This document shows positions 19,001 to 24,622 of a stretch of 24,622 bases of DNA, one piece after another. The notes below the pieces were generated by a model. It did not search any database. It saw nothing but the letters and a program-made list of their open reading frames with translations, and was not told the DNA's origin. This DNA is from a virus: positions 1-24,622 of the IMG/VR virus record IMGVR_UViG_3300010373_000132; one strand, written 5' to 3'. Positions within the stretch are counted from its first letter, which is position 1; every line of letters begins with the position of its first letter. The translations under genes were made by a program, and so were the position numbers.

Positions 19001-20719
19001 CGGAGTAGTCACACTTATAGGTGAAGTGTAACCATTAAAAATAAAGTTCGATGCTACTGGATAAAAATAAACAATATCACCAGTTGAGAACTGATACGAT
19101 CCGCCGAAATTCTTGACGCGAATCCAGTTTCCATAATTCAAGGAGATTGAATAGTTATTGGAAAAGAATGAATCGGTTGCTTTCTTGATGTCCATTGCGA
19201 AGTTGCGAGTTGTCTCAACCCGATAACCGTCAATGTAAGCCTTGCCGGGATCAACGATAACTGAAACCGTATTGCCTTCCAAGGCATTGTTAGCCGATGA
19301 TCTTGTCGTGACTTGGAAACGATCAATCGAGAAGTTACCGGAAACTTCCGCTGTTCTTCTCGCCATCTCATCACCAATTTCAGAGTAAACCGAAGTTGGA
19401 TTTTGCTGATAAGGGACGCCTTCCGACCAAACACAAATCTTCAGGAATGAGGAATCAATTTCTTCCGTGTTTGCCAAAACAAGAATTGGATTGACTCTGA
19501 GACGATCAGCACCCGGAGCCTGATAGTTTGGAAAGCCAGCCGCGTTGTCATAGAGTGTGGAATCGACATTCGCATCCACGATGGTCTCGATAGAATTGAA
19601 ACCAACCGCTACATTCGAGGGCATTTGATCGTATTTTGAAACGATGATGCTTTGCTCACCGACCCGAAGGAACATGCCCTTCTGGTAGATGATACCATTG
19701 GAAATGGCGAAACCATAACCATTACCGACCGAATCAACCGTGTTGGCAACTTTCAGTTTGGTCTTGTAGTTTTGTGGAATGAGGTCAAGAGTTGTGAGAC
19801 CGCCAGAGTTGTTTGTGGAACGAACGCGAACAACAGGCAGGACAGAATATCCCGCGCCCTGATTGGTCATCTTGACATCAACGATACGACCAGAACCGTC
19901 AGTCGTGAGCGAGGCCCCGGCACTTTCACCGAAAATCTGGGTGACCGTACCAACCGCCGAGTTGGTTGTGGTCTGGATCGAGGAATTTGAAATCAGCGTC
20001 CAACGAGACGAATTGACATCGCCATTGGCAAGATCGACGTCGCGTGGTTTCAGGCCGAGAATGATTTCGCCAGAGGAAGCCAGCGTATTCGAGTCAATCG
20101 AAGTAATCTGAAGGTTTGAAACACCCTGCGTCACATAATCCGAGACATTGAATGAACCGGAAGAGACATTGACCGCAACCGCCGAGGTGAAGATCACGGC
20201 ATCCGAGTTGGCGAATGAAACACCACCATTGTTGGCGGTGACTCTGAAAATGGAAACATTCGCGTCGGTAACGATCAGTTGATCGGCAGGAGCGAAGGCA
20301 TGAGTGTTGCCGTCATTACCAGCATTGATGTACTTGACATAGATTGTCTTGAGGTCCGGCGCGGTGGATTCAAAACCATCAGAGTAGTTGATCACATAAC
20401 CACGAAGGCCGTTGGCATTGGTGACAAACAAACCAAGATAATCCGAGGCTGTTGTGGATTCCCCGAGGACGTCGGAGTCCAGAATCTTCACATATGGATA
20501 AACATCCATGAAGCTGAAGTTACAACCCTCAACGATAGAGCCTGATTGATAGATCGAGTCACCAAATCTTTCAATCTGCTTTTGCAGAATGTCTTGAAGC
20601 TGATTGAGTTCGCGAACTTGGACAGCCAGATTTGGCTTCCACAAAATTCGAACATCATTCTTTTCCTCTGAATAATCGTTGAAGTAAGGAGCGACATTCA
20701 GATCAGTTTCAATTGGCAT
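16061..20719 (-). CDS. DUF4815-type giant virion structural protein, 1552 aa
   Basis: The N-terminus (residues 1-70) matches DUF4815: D-x-x-P-Y-F-N-D-Y near the start, then W-K-P-N-L-A-V-Q-V-R-E-L-N-Q-L-Q-D, G-D-S-I-Y-Q-S-G-S-I-V-E-G. Proteins of this type are large baseplate or tail components of T4-like and jumbo phages. Most of the chain is Asn/Ser/Thr-rich beta structure with G-A-G-Y modules. A helical stretch follows near residues 1140-1190 (MKEILVKRIANERNNQTRNN). Residues 1276-1329 are a proline/valine hinge, and 1330-1552 form a separate beta domain with G-L-K-P-N-T-T-H-R-F and L-T-T-D-A-S-G-H-L. The hinge suggests an exposed arm, perhaps carrying an adhesin. A GAGGAAG ribosome binding site precedes the ATG. 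Confidence 0.85.
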   Translation of the reverse strand: MPIETDLNVAPYFNDYSEEKNDVRILWKPNLAVQVRELNQLQDILQKQIERFGDSIYQSGSIVEGCNFSFMDVYPYVKILDSDVLGESTTASDYLGLFVTNANGLRGYVINYSDGFESTAPDLKTIYVKYINAGNDGNTHAFAPADQLIVTDANVSIFRVTANNGGVSFANSDAVIFTSAVAVNVSSGSFNVSDYVTQGVSNLQITSIDSNTLASSGEIILGLKPRDVDLANGDVNSSRWTLISNSSIQTTTNSAVGTVTQIFGESAGASLTTDGSGRIVDVKMTNQGAGYSVLPVVRVRSTNNSGGLTTLDLIPQNYKTKLKVANTVDSVGNGYGFAISNGIIYQKGMFLRVGEQSIIVSKYDQMPSNVAVGFNSIETIVDANVDSTLYDNAAGFPNYQAPGADRLRVNPILVLANTEEIDSSFLKICVWSEGVPYQQNPTSVYSEIGDEMARRTAEVSGNFSIDRFQVTTRSSANNALEGNTVSVIVDPGKAYIDGYRVETTRNFAMDIKKATDSFFSNNYSISLNYGNWIRVKNFGGSYQFSTGDIVYFYPVASNFIFNGYTSPISVTTPIGVANIRSVVWESGTPGTPEAVYRLYLFNIQMYTGNNFENVRAIAWYDHIATTKGIGDVVTELSPTTGQQIAKLGNTEFDSLIFRSGVDSLKNAANVNFIYRTQQTAALTNTGIISYSVSSDPYASYLPRPNNAMTSADLKNLIVIPSQSLAAQTAVTGTLSVSATSPNVTGTSTTFATDFVAGDYINLFANASTQVIRRVQNVVNNTVMILGSNCSYSSSSVSGYRAFPTYVPIPFGTRSGLTGNVSTNGSVMTLNFGTNLQITGGSSNLTIAVDVAQIEAPAGTKQAVRDQFVKISAANNADGRLGPWCLGVPDAFRLKKVYSFSNSSVNTSSTDVTNYFYIDSNQSEDFLDLSYLYVQPTSGYSVGASDWLLVQFDYFSTPTKGFYNSTSYLSANLTTITTTDSLPLANLGSSVNSFEVPEVYTAKGEYYDLLNCIDFRPIAANTVAPSSSASGAPVNPTYSLSFGDTSNPANVIKFPTPDSFFTSNIEFYGTRIDSVFVAKDGNIFTISGNPAKTGAELTTPNQPSGTMKLNDLLIPSYPNLPMSMSAQMKEILVKRIANERNNQTRNNAKLITTQLPSNVIESQQPTAYTQADIGNLDRRLKAVEYYIGLSALETDMVNKVVLSSDGQTTRFKFGLFVDSFDTAISQDKTNPAYAASIVNTMMAPPYFQWGVDYADSAILSQPYIDYKLIDQNNATYPEPPPPVIVPPPVIVEPPPPPPTTTNTVIVTPPVITTPVVVVPPPPIVVPPPAPTIYSGSLVSYRIGPAGEFPNRYITPYGMAAGDSGNPATQIILDTYTSTGVDAGWASPETGMSGGNTNQENLFNIPCYWVVTGLKPNTTHRFYINGVDATDQAYSAASYHQGIAGVSIGSNVLTTDASGHLAFIFMLSDYISGQFNVGSQLPWSVRSPVSQSLSNLAGAYNTTNKTPFGFGAFSTAPLTTHMGNVLCQFVATNSSAQTTLELVSISRPSPSLSW
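16733..16894 (-). repeat. Proline/valine-rich low-complexity hinge in the DUF4815 protein
   Basis: Residues 1276-1329 of the 1552-residue protein are runs of 3 to 6 prolines separated by V-I-V, T-T-T and V-V-V. On the given strand this appears as GGTGGCGG repeats and produces a false Gly-rich frame. It is a stiff extended linker between the body and the C-terminal beta domain. Confidence 0.85.
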
Positions 20720-20734
20720 CTAACTCTTTCTTCC

Positions 20735-22759
20735 TCAAAAACTGACAATCAAATTGATTTGCTCAGTTTCTTTTTCATTTCGTGTGACCGGAGTGATATT
20801 CTCCAGATACAATATCTTTCCACTATCGAATGTAATTTCAGGATCGTAAATGTTGCTCAAGGTGCCGACAGCATCAGAATTTGCACCATTGATCACATTC
20901 GAATCTCTGAAATTACCAACCACATTAGTAGAGTATATTGTAAGTAGACCTGTGTTAGTATTTAGAGAGGTTGAATGAACCAGCGCAGAAGAAGTCGCTT
21001 CCGCCAAACTTGTTCCTTGATAGATCATTTCGTTTTCTTGGAAAGTGCCGCTGACAGAACCAACAATCATTTTTTTCATTGCATTGAAAGTACCAAAGCC
21101 TTTGTAGACGCCATTTCTCAGGATGGTATCAACTGTGCCGAAGGCACCACTCTGAAGACCGACCAAAGTCGTTCCGGTGCCGATAATGCCTTTCAGGTCA
21201 CCGAGGACTACCGAATTGGCTTCTGCGGTTCTCAAAACGGTTGACTCGAATGGAGTAATATTCGCCAAAAAGACTTCCACCGACGAAGTCAACGGAGATG
21301 GTGTTTTGATTGTCATGGATGAAGAATTGGCAACAACATTGACCTGAGCAAGATAAGTGATCGATGCATCCGTGTTGGATTTGAAAAACAACCAATCGTC
21401 TGCCACGAATGTCGTATCGAAATGAGATAGATTCGAACCAACCACTTCTGTTGACGTTGCCGTGAGATTTACATCCGTATCAACCAAACGATATGTGAAT
21501 TGTTTGACTTCCTCATTCAATGCAAACGATGTCGAGGTTGCTCCGGTAAAATTCACAATCACATTGGAGAATACCGGATCAGCAATGACGCCAATTTGTT
21601 TGAAGGTGTTGGTTGCCGGAATGGTATTTTGTTCGGTGTTTGCAAACAACACGGAAAATGACACATGAGTTGCTTTCAACTCGGAAGCTGCATCGGAACC
21701 ATGCCCATCATATGGCGAGAAAATTGGACGGATCGAGGCCGGGGAGACTTGCAAGATGCTATTTGCAATCACATTAGCCGTGGCAAAATTATATCCTTGA
21801 CCCGGTGCCAAGACGTCGATTCGATAGATCGAGTTTGAAACGGCATTAACAAGCGCCCTCGCCTCTGCATTGACGCTCTGTCCGGTGCCTTTGATGGTGA
21901 CGCCGGGATAGATTTGATAACTGGAAAGATTCTGTGGTTGAACGGCAAAAGCAGAATCCAGAACGACAAAGTTACCATTCGCATTCGAAAAGTAATCTTT
22001 CACCATCTTGTATTGTCCGGCACCCGTTCCGCTGGAAATGTACAAGTTACAACCAGTATAGAAGCCATTCACGGATGAAGAGTTCGCACCCAAGGCATAG
22101 AGCAGCGTATTGCCGCCGACTCTGACATCAGAACCGGTGAATGTGCCCAACAACCAGTTACGATATCCCGATCCAGCCACGTCAATGTTGAAGACATTCA
22201 ATGCACCCGACACAGCACTTTGTTCGACGTCGGTGTTTGCTTTTAGTGGAAAGAAGTTGGCGGTGCCGAATTTTGAAATGGTCGAGTCATCGACGCTGTA
22301 CATATACTTCCAGAGATATCCATCAGACGTTCTGTAACTGGTATCTTCGATATCGATCTGAGAAAAATCTGGAGCAACCGTCGAAGGGTTTCCATTGTCG
22401 TTGTCCAGAACTTTCCAGACATGTGAATAAGCCCCGGCATTCACGACAGCATAATAATCCTTTGTTTCGAGTTCTCCCTCGTCATCATACTTCGCATATA
22501 CCGTGTTTGCAGTATACGGAATGTATCGAATCAACAGAGACGCATCTTGTGACGACACTCTCTTGGCCGAAATCATGTTGCGATAAGCATCGTTAATTTC
22601 AAAAATCGTATCTATTGGCGTAACAACAGTGTTGGTATCTGGAACATGATTACCAAGAAAAATGTAGTAAGCCGAGTTGGCTTCTTCATCAATCGAGGCA
22701 ACAAGTTCTTTTGCCAAGAATGTGCGATAACTTGAAGGAATGAGATTCGTATTTGACAT
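20735..22759 (-). CDS. Baseplate wedge protein resembling T4 gp8, 674 aa
   Basis: The N-terminal 170 residues follow the T4 gp8 plan: Y-R-T-F-L near the start, Y-Y-I-F-L-G-N (31-37), then I-N-D-A-Y-R-N-M-I-S-A-K-R-V (55-68), a Y-T-A-N-T-V-Y segment, Y-A-V-V-N... H-V-W-K-V-L-D (103-119), and T-S-D-G-Y-L-W-K-Y-M-Y-S-V (144-156). In T4, gp8 dimers join the baseplate wedges with gp6, gp7 and gp10. T4 gp8 is about 334 residues; here a long C-terminal extension carries G-S-G-Y and G-Q-G-Y beta modules. Position beside the DUF4815 and other structural genes agrees. AAAGG lies upstream of the ATG. Confidence 0.76.
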   Translation of the reverse strand: MSNTNLIPSSYRTFLAKELVASIDEEANSAYYIFLGNHVPDTNTVVTPIDTIFEINDAYRNMISAKRVSSQDASLLIRYIPYTANTVYAKYDDEGELETKDYYAVVNAGAYSHVWKVLDNDNGNPSTVAPDFSQIDIEDTSYRTSDGYLWKYMYSVDDSTISKFGTANFFPLKANTDVEQSAVSGALNVFNIDVAGSGYRNWLLGTFTGSDVRVGGNTLLYALGANSSSVNGFYTGCNLYISSGTGAGQYKMVKDYFSNANGNFVVLDSAFAVQPQNLSSYQIYPGVTIKGTGQSVNAEARALVNAVSNSIYRIDVLAPGQGYNFATANVIANSILQVSPASIRPIFSPYDGHGSDAASELKATHVSFSVLFANTEQNTIPATNTFKQIGVIADPVFSNVIVNFTGATSTSFALNEEVKQFTYRLVDTDVNLTATSTEVVGSNLSHFDTTFVADDWLFFKSNTDASITYLAQVNVVANSSSMTIKTPSPLTSSVEVFLANITPFESTVLRTAEANSVVLGDLKGIIGTGTTLVGLQSGAFGTVDTILRNGVYKGFGTFNAMKKMIVGSVSGTFQENEMIYQGTSLAEATSSALVHSTSLNTNTGLLTIYSTNVVGNFRDSNVINGANSDAVGTLSNIYDPEITFDSGKILYLENITPVTRNEKETEQINLIVSF

Positions 22760-22769
22760 TTAATAACCT

Positions 22770-24605
22770 TTATCCAGAAATACCGTTTGTATTCGACCCA
22801 CCAAAACCTGTTCCGACAGAATTAACTTCCGAGATAATATTTACAGTCGAGTTACCAGAGGCAGAACCAACAAACATTACCGTAGAAGCGCCGATGCCTT
22901 GAACGCTGGCATTGCCAGTAGCCCCACCAACGACACTAATCGGAGGAACTTCACCAATCGCAGCAACGGACGTGTTGCCAGCAATTTCACCGACCGCTCC
23001 AAATATGTAATTGGAAATAGCCGAGACATTCGCAGAACCATTGGCGGTGGCGATCAGGTCAATCGTGAAACCACCAACACCGGAAACATTAGCAAAGCCC
23101 GTGGCATTCGCAGTCAGATCAATCGTGAAACCACCGACACCGAAGACATTGGCGAAACTATTCATTGCGCCGATTGTGTTTGCGCCATAAACAGTCTTAC
23201 GGACATTCGATTCTACATCGATGTTTAGATTGGAAATGTTGTGATAGTAAAAAGCACCAAATGCTTTTGTGCCCGCCACATGCAAAATTTCCTTGAGCAT
23301 ATCCTGATAACGATCAAAAGTAATTGGTGATCGGACTTCATACGAAGAAACTTGTCTGTAATCTGAGTCATGAAGCTTTTTAATATCGGATAAGAAACCA
23401 TCCTTGGTTCTATAGAATCCTCTGCCGGTCCCTTGTGTCAGCAACAATGTCTGACCGGTAGCGACAACATTTCCATTTTGATTGACTAAAGTAACTGGTT
23501 CGTTTTGCTCGTATCCCCAACCCGAAACAGAGACCTTGACATCGGTGATATTTCCATTAGTCGTGACAACTTCAGGAACGATCCTGCCGTTCATGCCCAT
23601 ATACATTCCACCCACATCAGACGCATATTTCGTTTGTGTGGCATTGAACACAACATCGAGATGCGCGACAGTACCAGAACTTTCACCGATAAAGGATGAG
23701 TTAGCTTCGAATTTATTGATGTAAGACAATTTTTCAATCGTCAGTGTGTTGTTTTTGATGCCGACAACAATACCCTTGGCATTGCTCGATGCTTGTGAGA
23801 CGACTTCATTCAACATGAAACTGGCCGAGGCATTCGAGAATTTCAAATCACCCAAAGCAGGAATTTTGCTGGAGAATATCATCGGTTCTAAAACACGAAC
23901 GAAAGGTGCTACGTCGTAGTTCTGACCCGGCGCAGTAAAAGACAGTGAAGTGATATGACCGATATTCAAATCAGTGTATGTCAGAGCGTCTTCAAGATAT
24001 GAAGAAACATTGGCGGAAGGGTCTTTCGGAAATCCGTATGCCGTCGCACCCAACTCAACATTGGCATAATCATTGATGAAATCCGTATTGAGATTTACAA
24101 TCTCTCTATGGTTCAAGTTATTGCCGAAACTCACATTCGCAGAACTTCCGGTTGAAATTCTTTGGAGTCTTGCGGTGGTTCCTGACAAGGTAGTTTTAAC
24201 CGGCGCTCTTGTGTCGATAACGAAGCTATTATTTGATACTGAAACAACACCAACAGTCATCATGATGTTAGTGAGTTTGGCCGAGGCATTCGAGAACTGA
24301 CCGGTAACGATTGTATTCGAAGTCCAAGGTCCGATACGATCCTGAGCATAGAACGTTCCGATAGAATCTCTAACAGCAATGTAGTTGAGTGTTGCAGTTG
24401 TGTTTGAATTCAACGAAATTTTCTCTTTGGTGGAGAAGGTTCCGTGAATCTGTTCGATATCGCCTTGGAATGCCAGAGACTCGCCAATAATGTTGGCGGT
24501 CGCTGTTGTGTCGGTATAAGAGAACAGGTTCGCTGATATCGTATTACCAGTGTTGAAAATGATTGTATTTGGCGAAAACGATCCATTCGAAACATAGATC
24601 GCCAT
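22770..24605 (-). CDS. Large baseplate/tail structural protein with C-terminal repeats, 611 aa
   Basis: Complete gene: ATG at 24605 preceded by AGGTGA. The first 300 residues are strand-rich, with modules such as F-S-N-A-S-A-K-L-T and T-A-P-G-Q-N-Y-D-V-A-P-F-V-R-V. A segment near residues 435-455 (FDRYQDMLKEILHVAGTKAF) resembles the L-K-x-x-x-H-x-A-G-x-K-x-F-G motif I recall in tail proteins of T4-like cyanophages. Residues 484-604 form six consecutive 20-21 residue repeats, likely a beta-helical or fibre-like tip. The next gene is gp8-like, so this may be another wedge or peripheral baseplate protein. Its upstream neighbour lies outside the window. Confidence 0.75.
   Translation of the reverse strand: MAIYVSNGSFSPNTIIFNTGNTISANLFSYTDTTATANIIGESLAFQGDIEQIHGTFSTKEKISLNSNTTATLNYIAVRDSIGTFYAQDRIGPWTSNTIVTGQFSNASAKLTNIMMTVGVVSVSNNSFVIDTRAPVKTTLSGTTARLQRISTGSSANVSFGNNLNHREIVNLNTDFINDYANVELGATAYGFPKDPSANVSSYLEDALTYTDLNIGHITSLSFTAPGQNYDVAPFVRVLEPMIFSSKIPALGDLKFSNASASFMLNEVVSQASSNAKGIVVGIKNNTLTIEKLSYINKFEANSSFIGESSGTVAHLDVVFNATQTKYASDVGGMYMGMNGRIVPEVVTTNGNITDVKVSVSGWGYEQNEPVTLVNQNGNVVATGQTLLLTQGTGRGFYRTKDGFLSDIKKLHDSDYRQVSSYEVRSPITFDRYQDMLKEILHVAGTKAFGAFYYHNISNLNIDVESNVRKTVYGANTIGAMNSFANVFGVGGFTIDLTANATGFANVSGVGGFTIDLIATANGSANVSAISNYIFGAVGEIAGNTSVAAIGEVPPISVVGGATGNASVQGIGASTVMFVGSASGNSTVNIISEVNSVGTGFGGSNTNGISG
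22794..23156 (-). repeat. Six tandem 20-21 residue coding repeats
   Basis: Residues 484-604 of the 611-residue protein divide into six units that begin F/S/N-A/T/S-N/S/T-V and end near G. Examples: FANVFGVGGFTIDLTANATG, FANVSGVGGFTIDLIATANG, SANVSAISNYIFGAVGEIAG and NASVQGIGASTVMFVGSASG. The first two units are nearly identical in DNA (about 23037-23156), which points to recent duplication. The regular period fits a beta-solenoid or stacked hairpin. Confidence 0.78.
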
Positions 24606-24622
24606 TTCACCTGTTGATGAGC

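Noticed and set aside
23037-23156. Repeated sequence that might be a CRISPR array or direct repeat
   Set aside because: The period is 60 bases, in frame, with no unique spacers; it encodes protein repeats.

Overview
The window is part of the genome of a large tailed phage, most likely a myovirus with a T4-like contractile tail. The evidence is a block of very large Asn/Ser/Thr-rich structural genes, including a protein resembling the gp8 baseplate wedge, a DUF4815-type protein and a tail fibre. They face a long operon of tiny overlapping genes that includes a lone tRNA. The host cannot be read from the sequence. Shine-Dalgarno sites, ATGA stop/start overlaps and a truncated flotillin gene of bacterial type point to a Gram-negative bacterium. 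By eye the DNA is moderately AT-rich, and the flotillin fragment looks more GC-rich than its neighbours.

Layout. (1) 2-580, + strand: the 3' end of a flotillin-like gene, followed by two hairpins, the second a clear intrinsic terminator (619-660). (2) 675-9073, + strand: about 34 small genes packed end to end, most overlapping by 1 to 40 bases. Most are unrecognised. Exceptions are a Tad2/DUF2829-like protein with a C-terminal membrane helix (3431-3853) and a cyclic-phosphate-processing receiver (cREC)-like protein (7392-7790). There is also tRNA-Arg(UCU) at 6073-6150, several Cys-rich putative zinc proteins, and about a dozen very small membrane proteins. A second terminator (4218-4263) ends one sub-operon, and its 3' arm carries the ribosome binding site of the next gene. 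(3) 9070-24605, - strand: the structural block, read right to left. It holds a large structural protein with a six-fold 20-residue repeat, the gp8-like wedge, a 1552-residue DUF4815-type protein with a proline hinge, and an 893-residue structural protein. A small accessory cassette follows, then a short coiled-coil protein, a tail fibre and a fibre-associated protein. The two gene blocks meet tail to tail with overlapping stop codons at 9070-9073.

Most interesting part. The cassette at 11473-13367 sits inside the structural block. It holds two tandem ADP-ribosyltransferases with intact R / S-T-S/T / E-x-E motifs and a small His-rich protein. All three start with a peptide of the form M-x-x-F-x-x-F. 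Each has an L/I-x-E tripeptide shortly after, the pattern of the T4 capsid-targeting sequence cut by the prohead protease. This suggests enzymes packaged in the virion and injected with the DNA. Together with the Tad2-like protein, the window has a possible NAD+ conflict theme: enzymes that would use NAD+, and a candidate sponge for NAD-derived immune signals. That link is inference.
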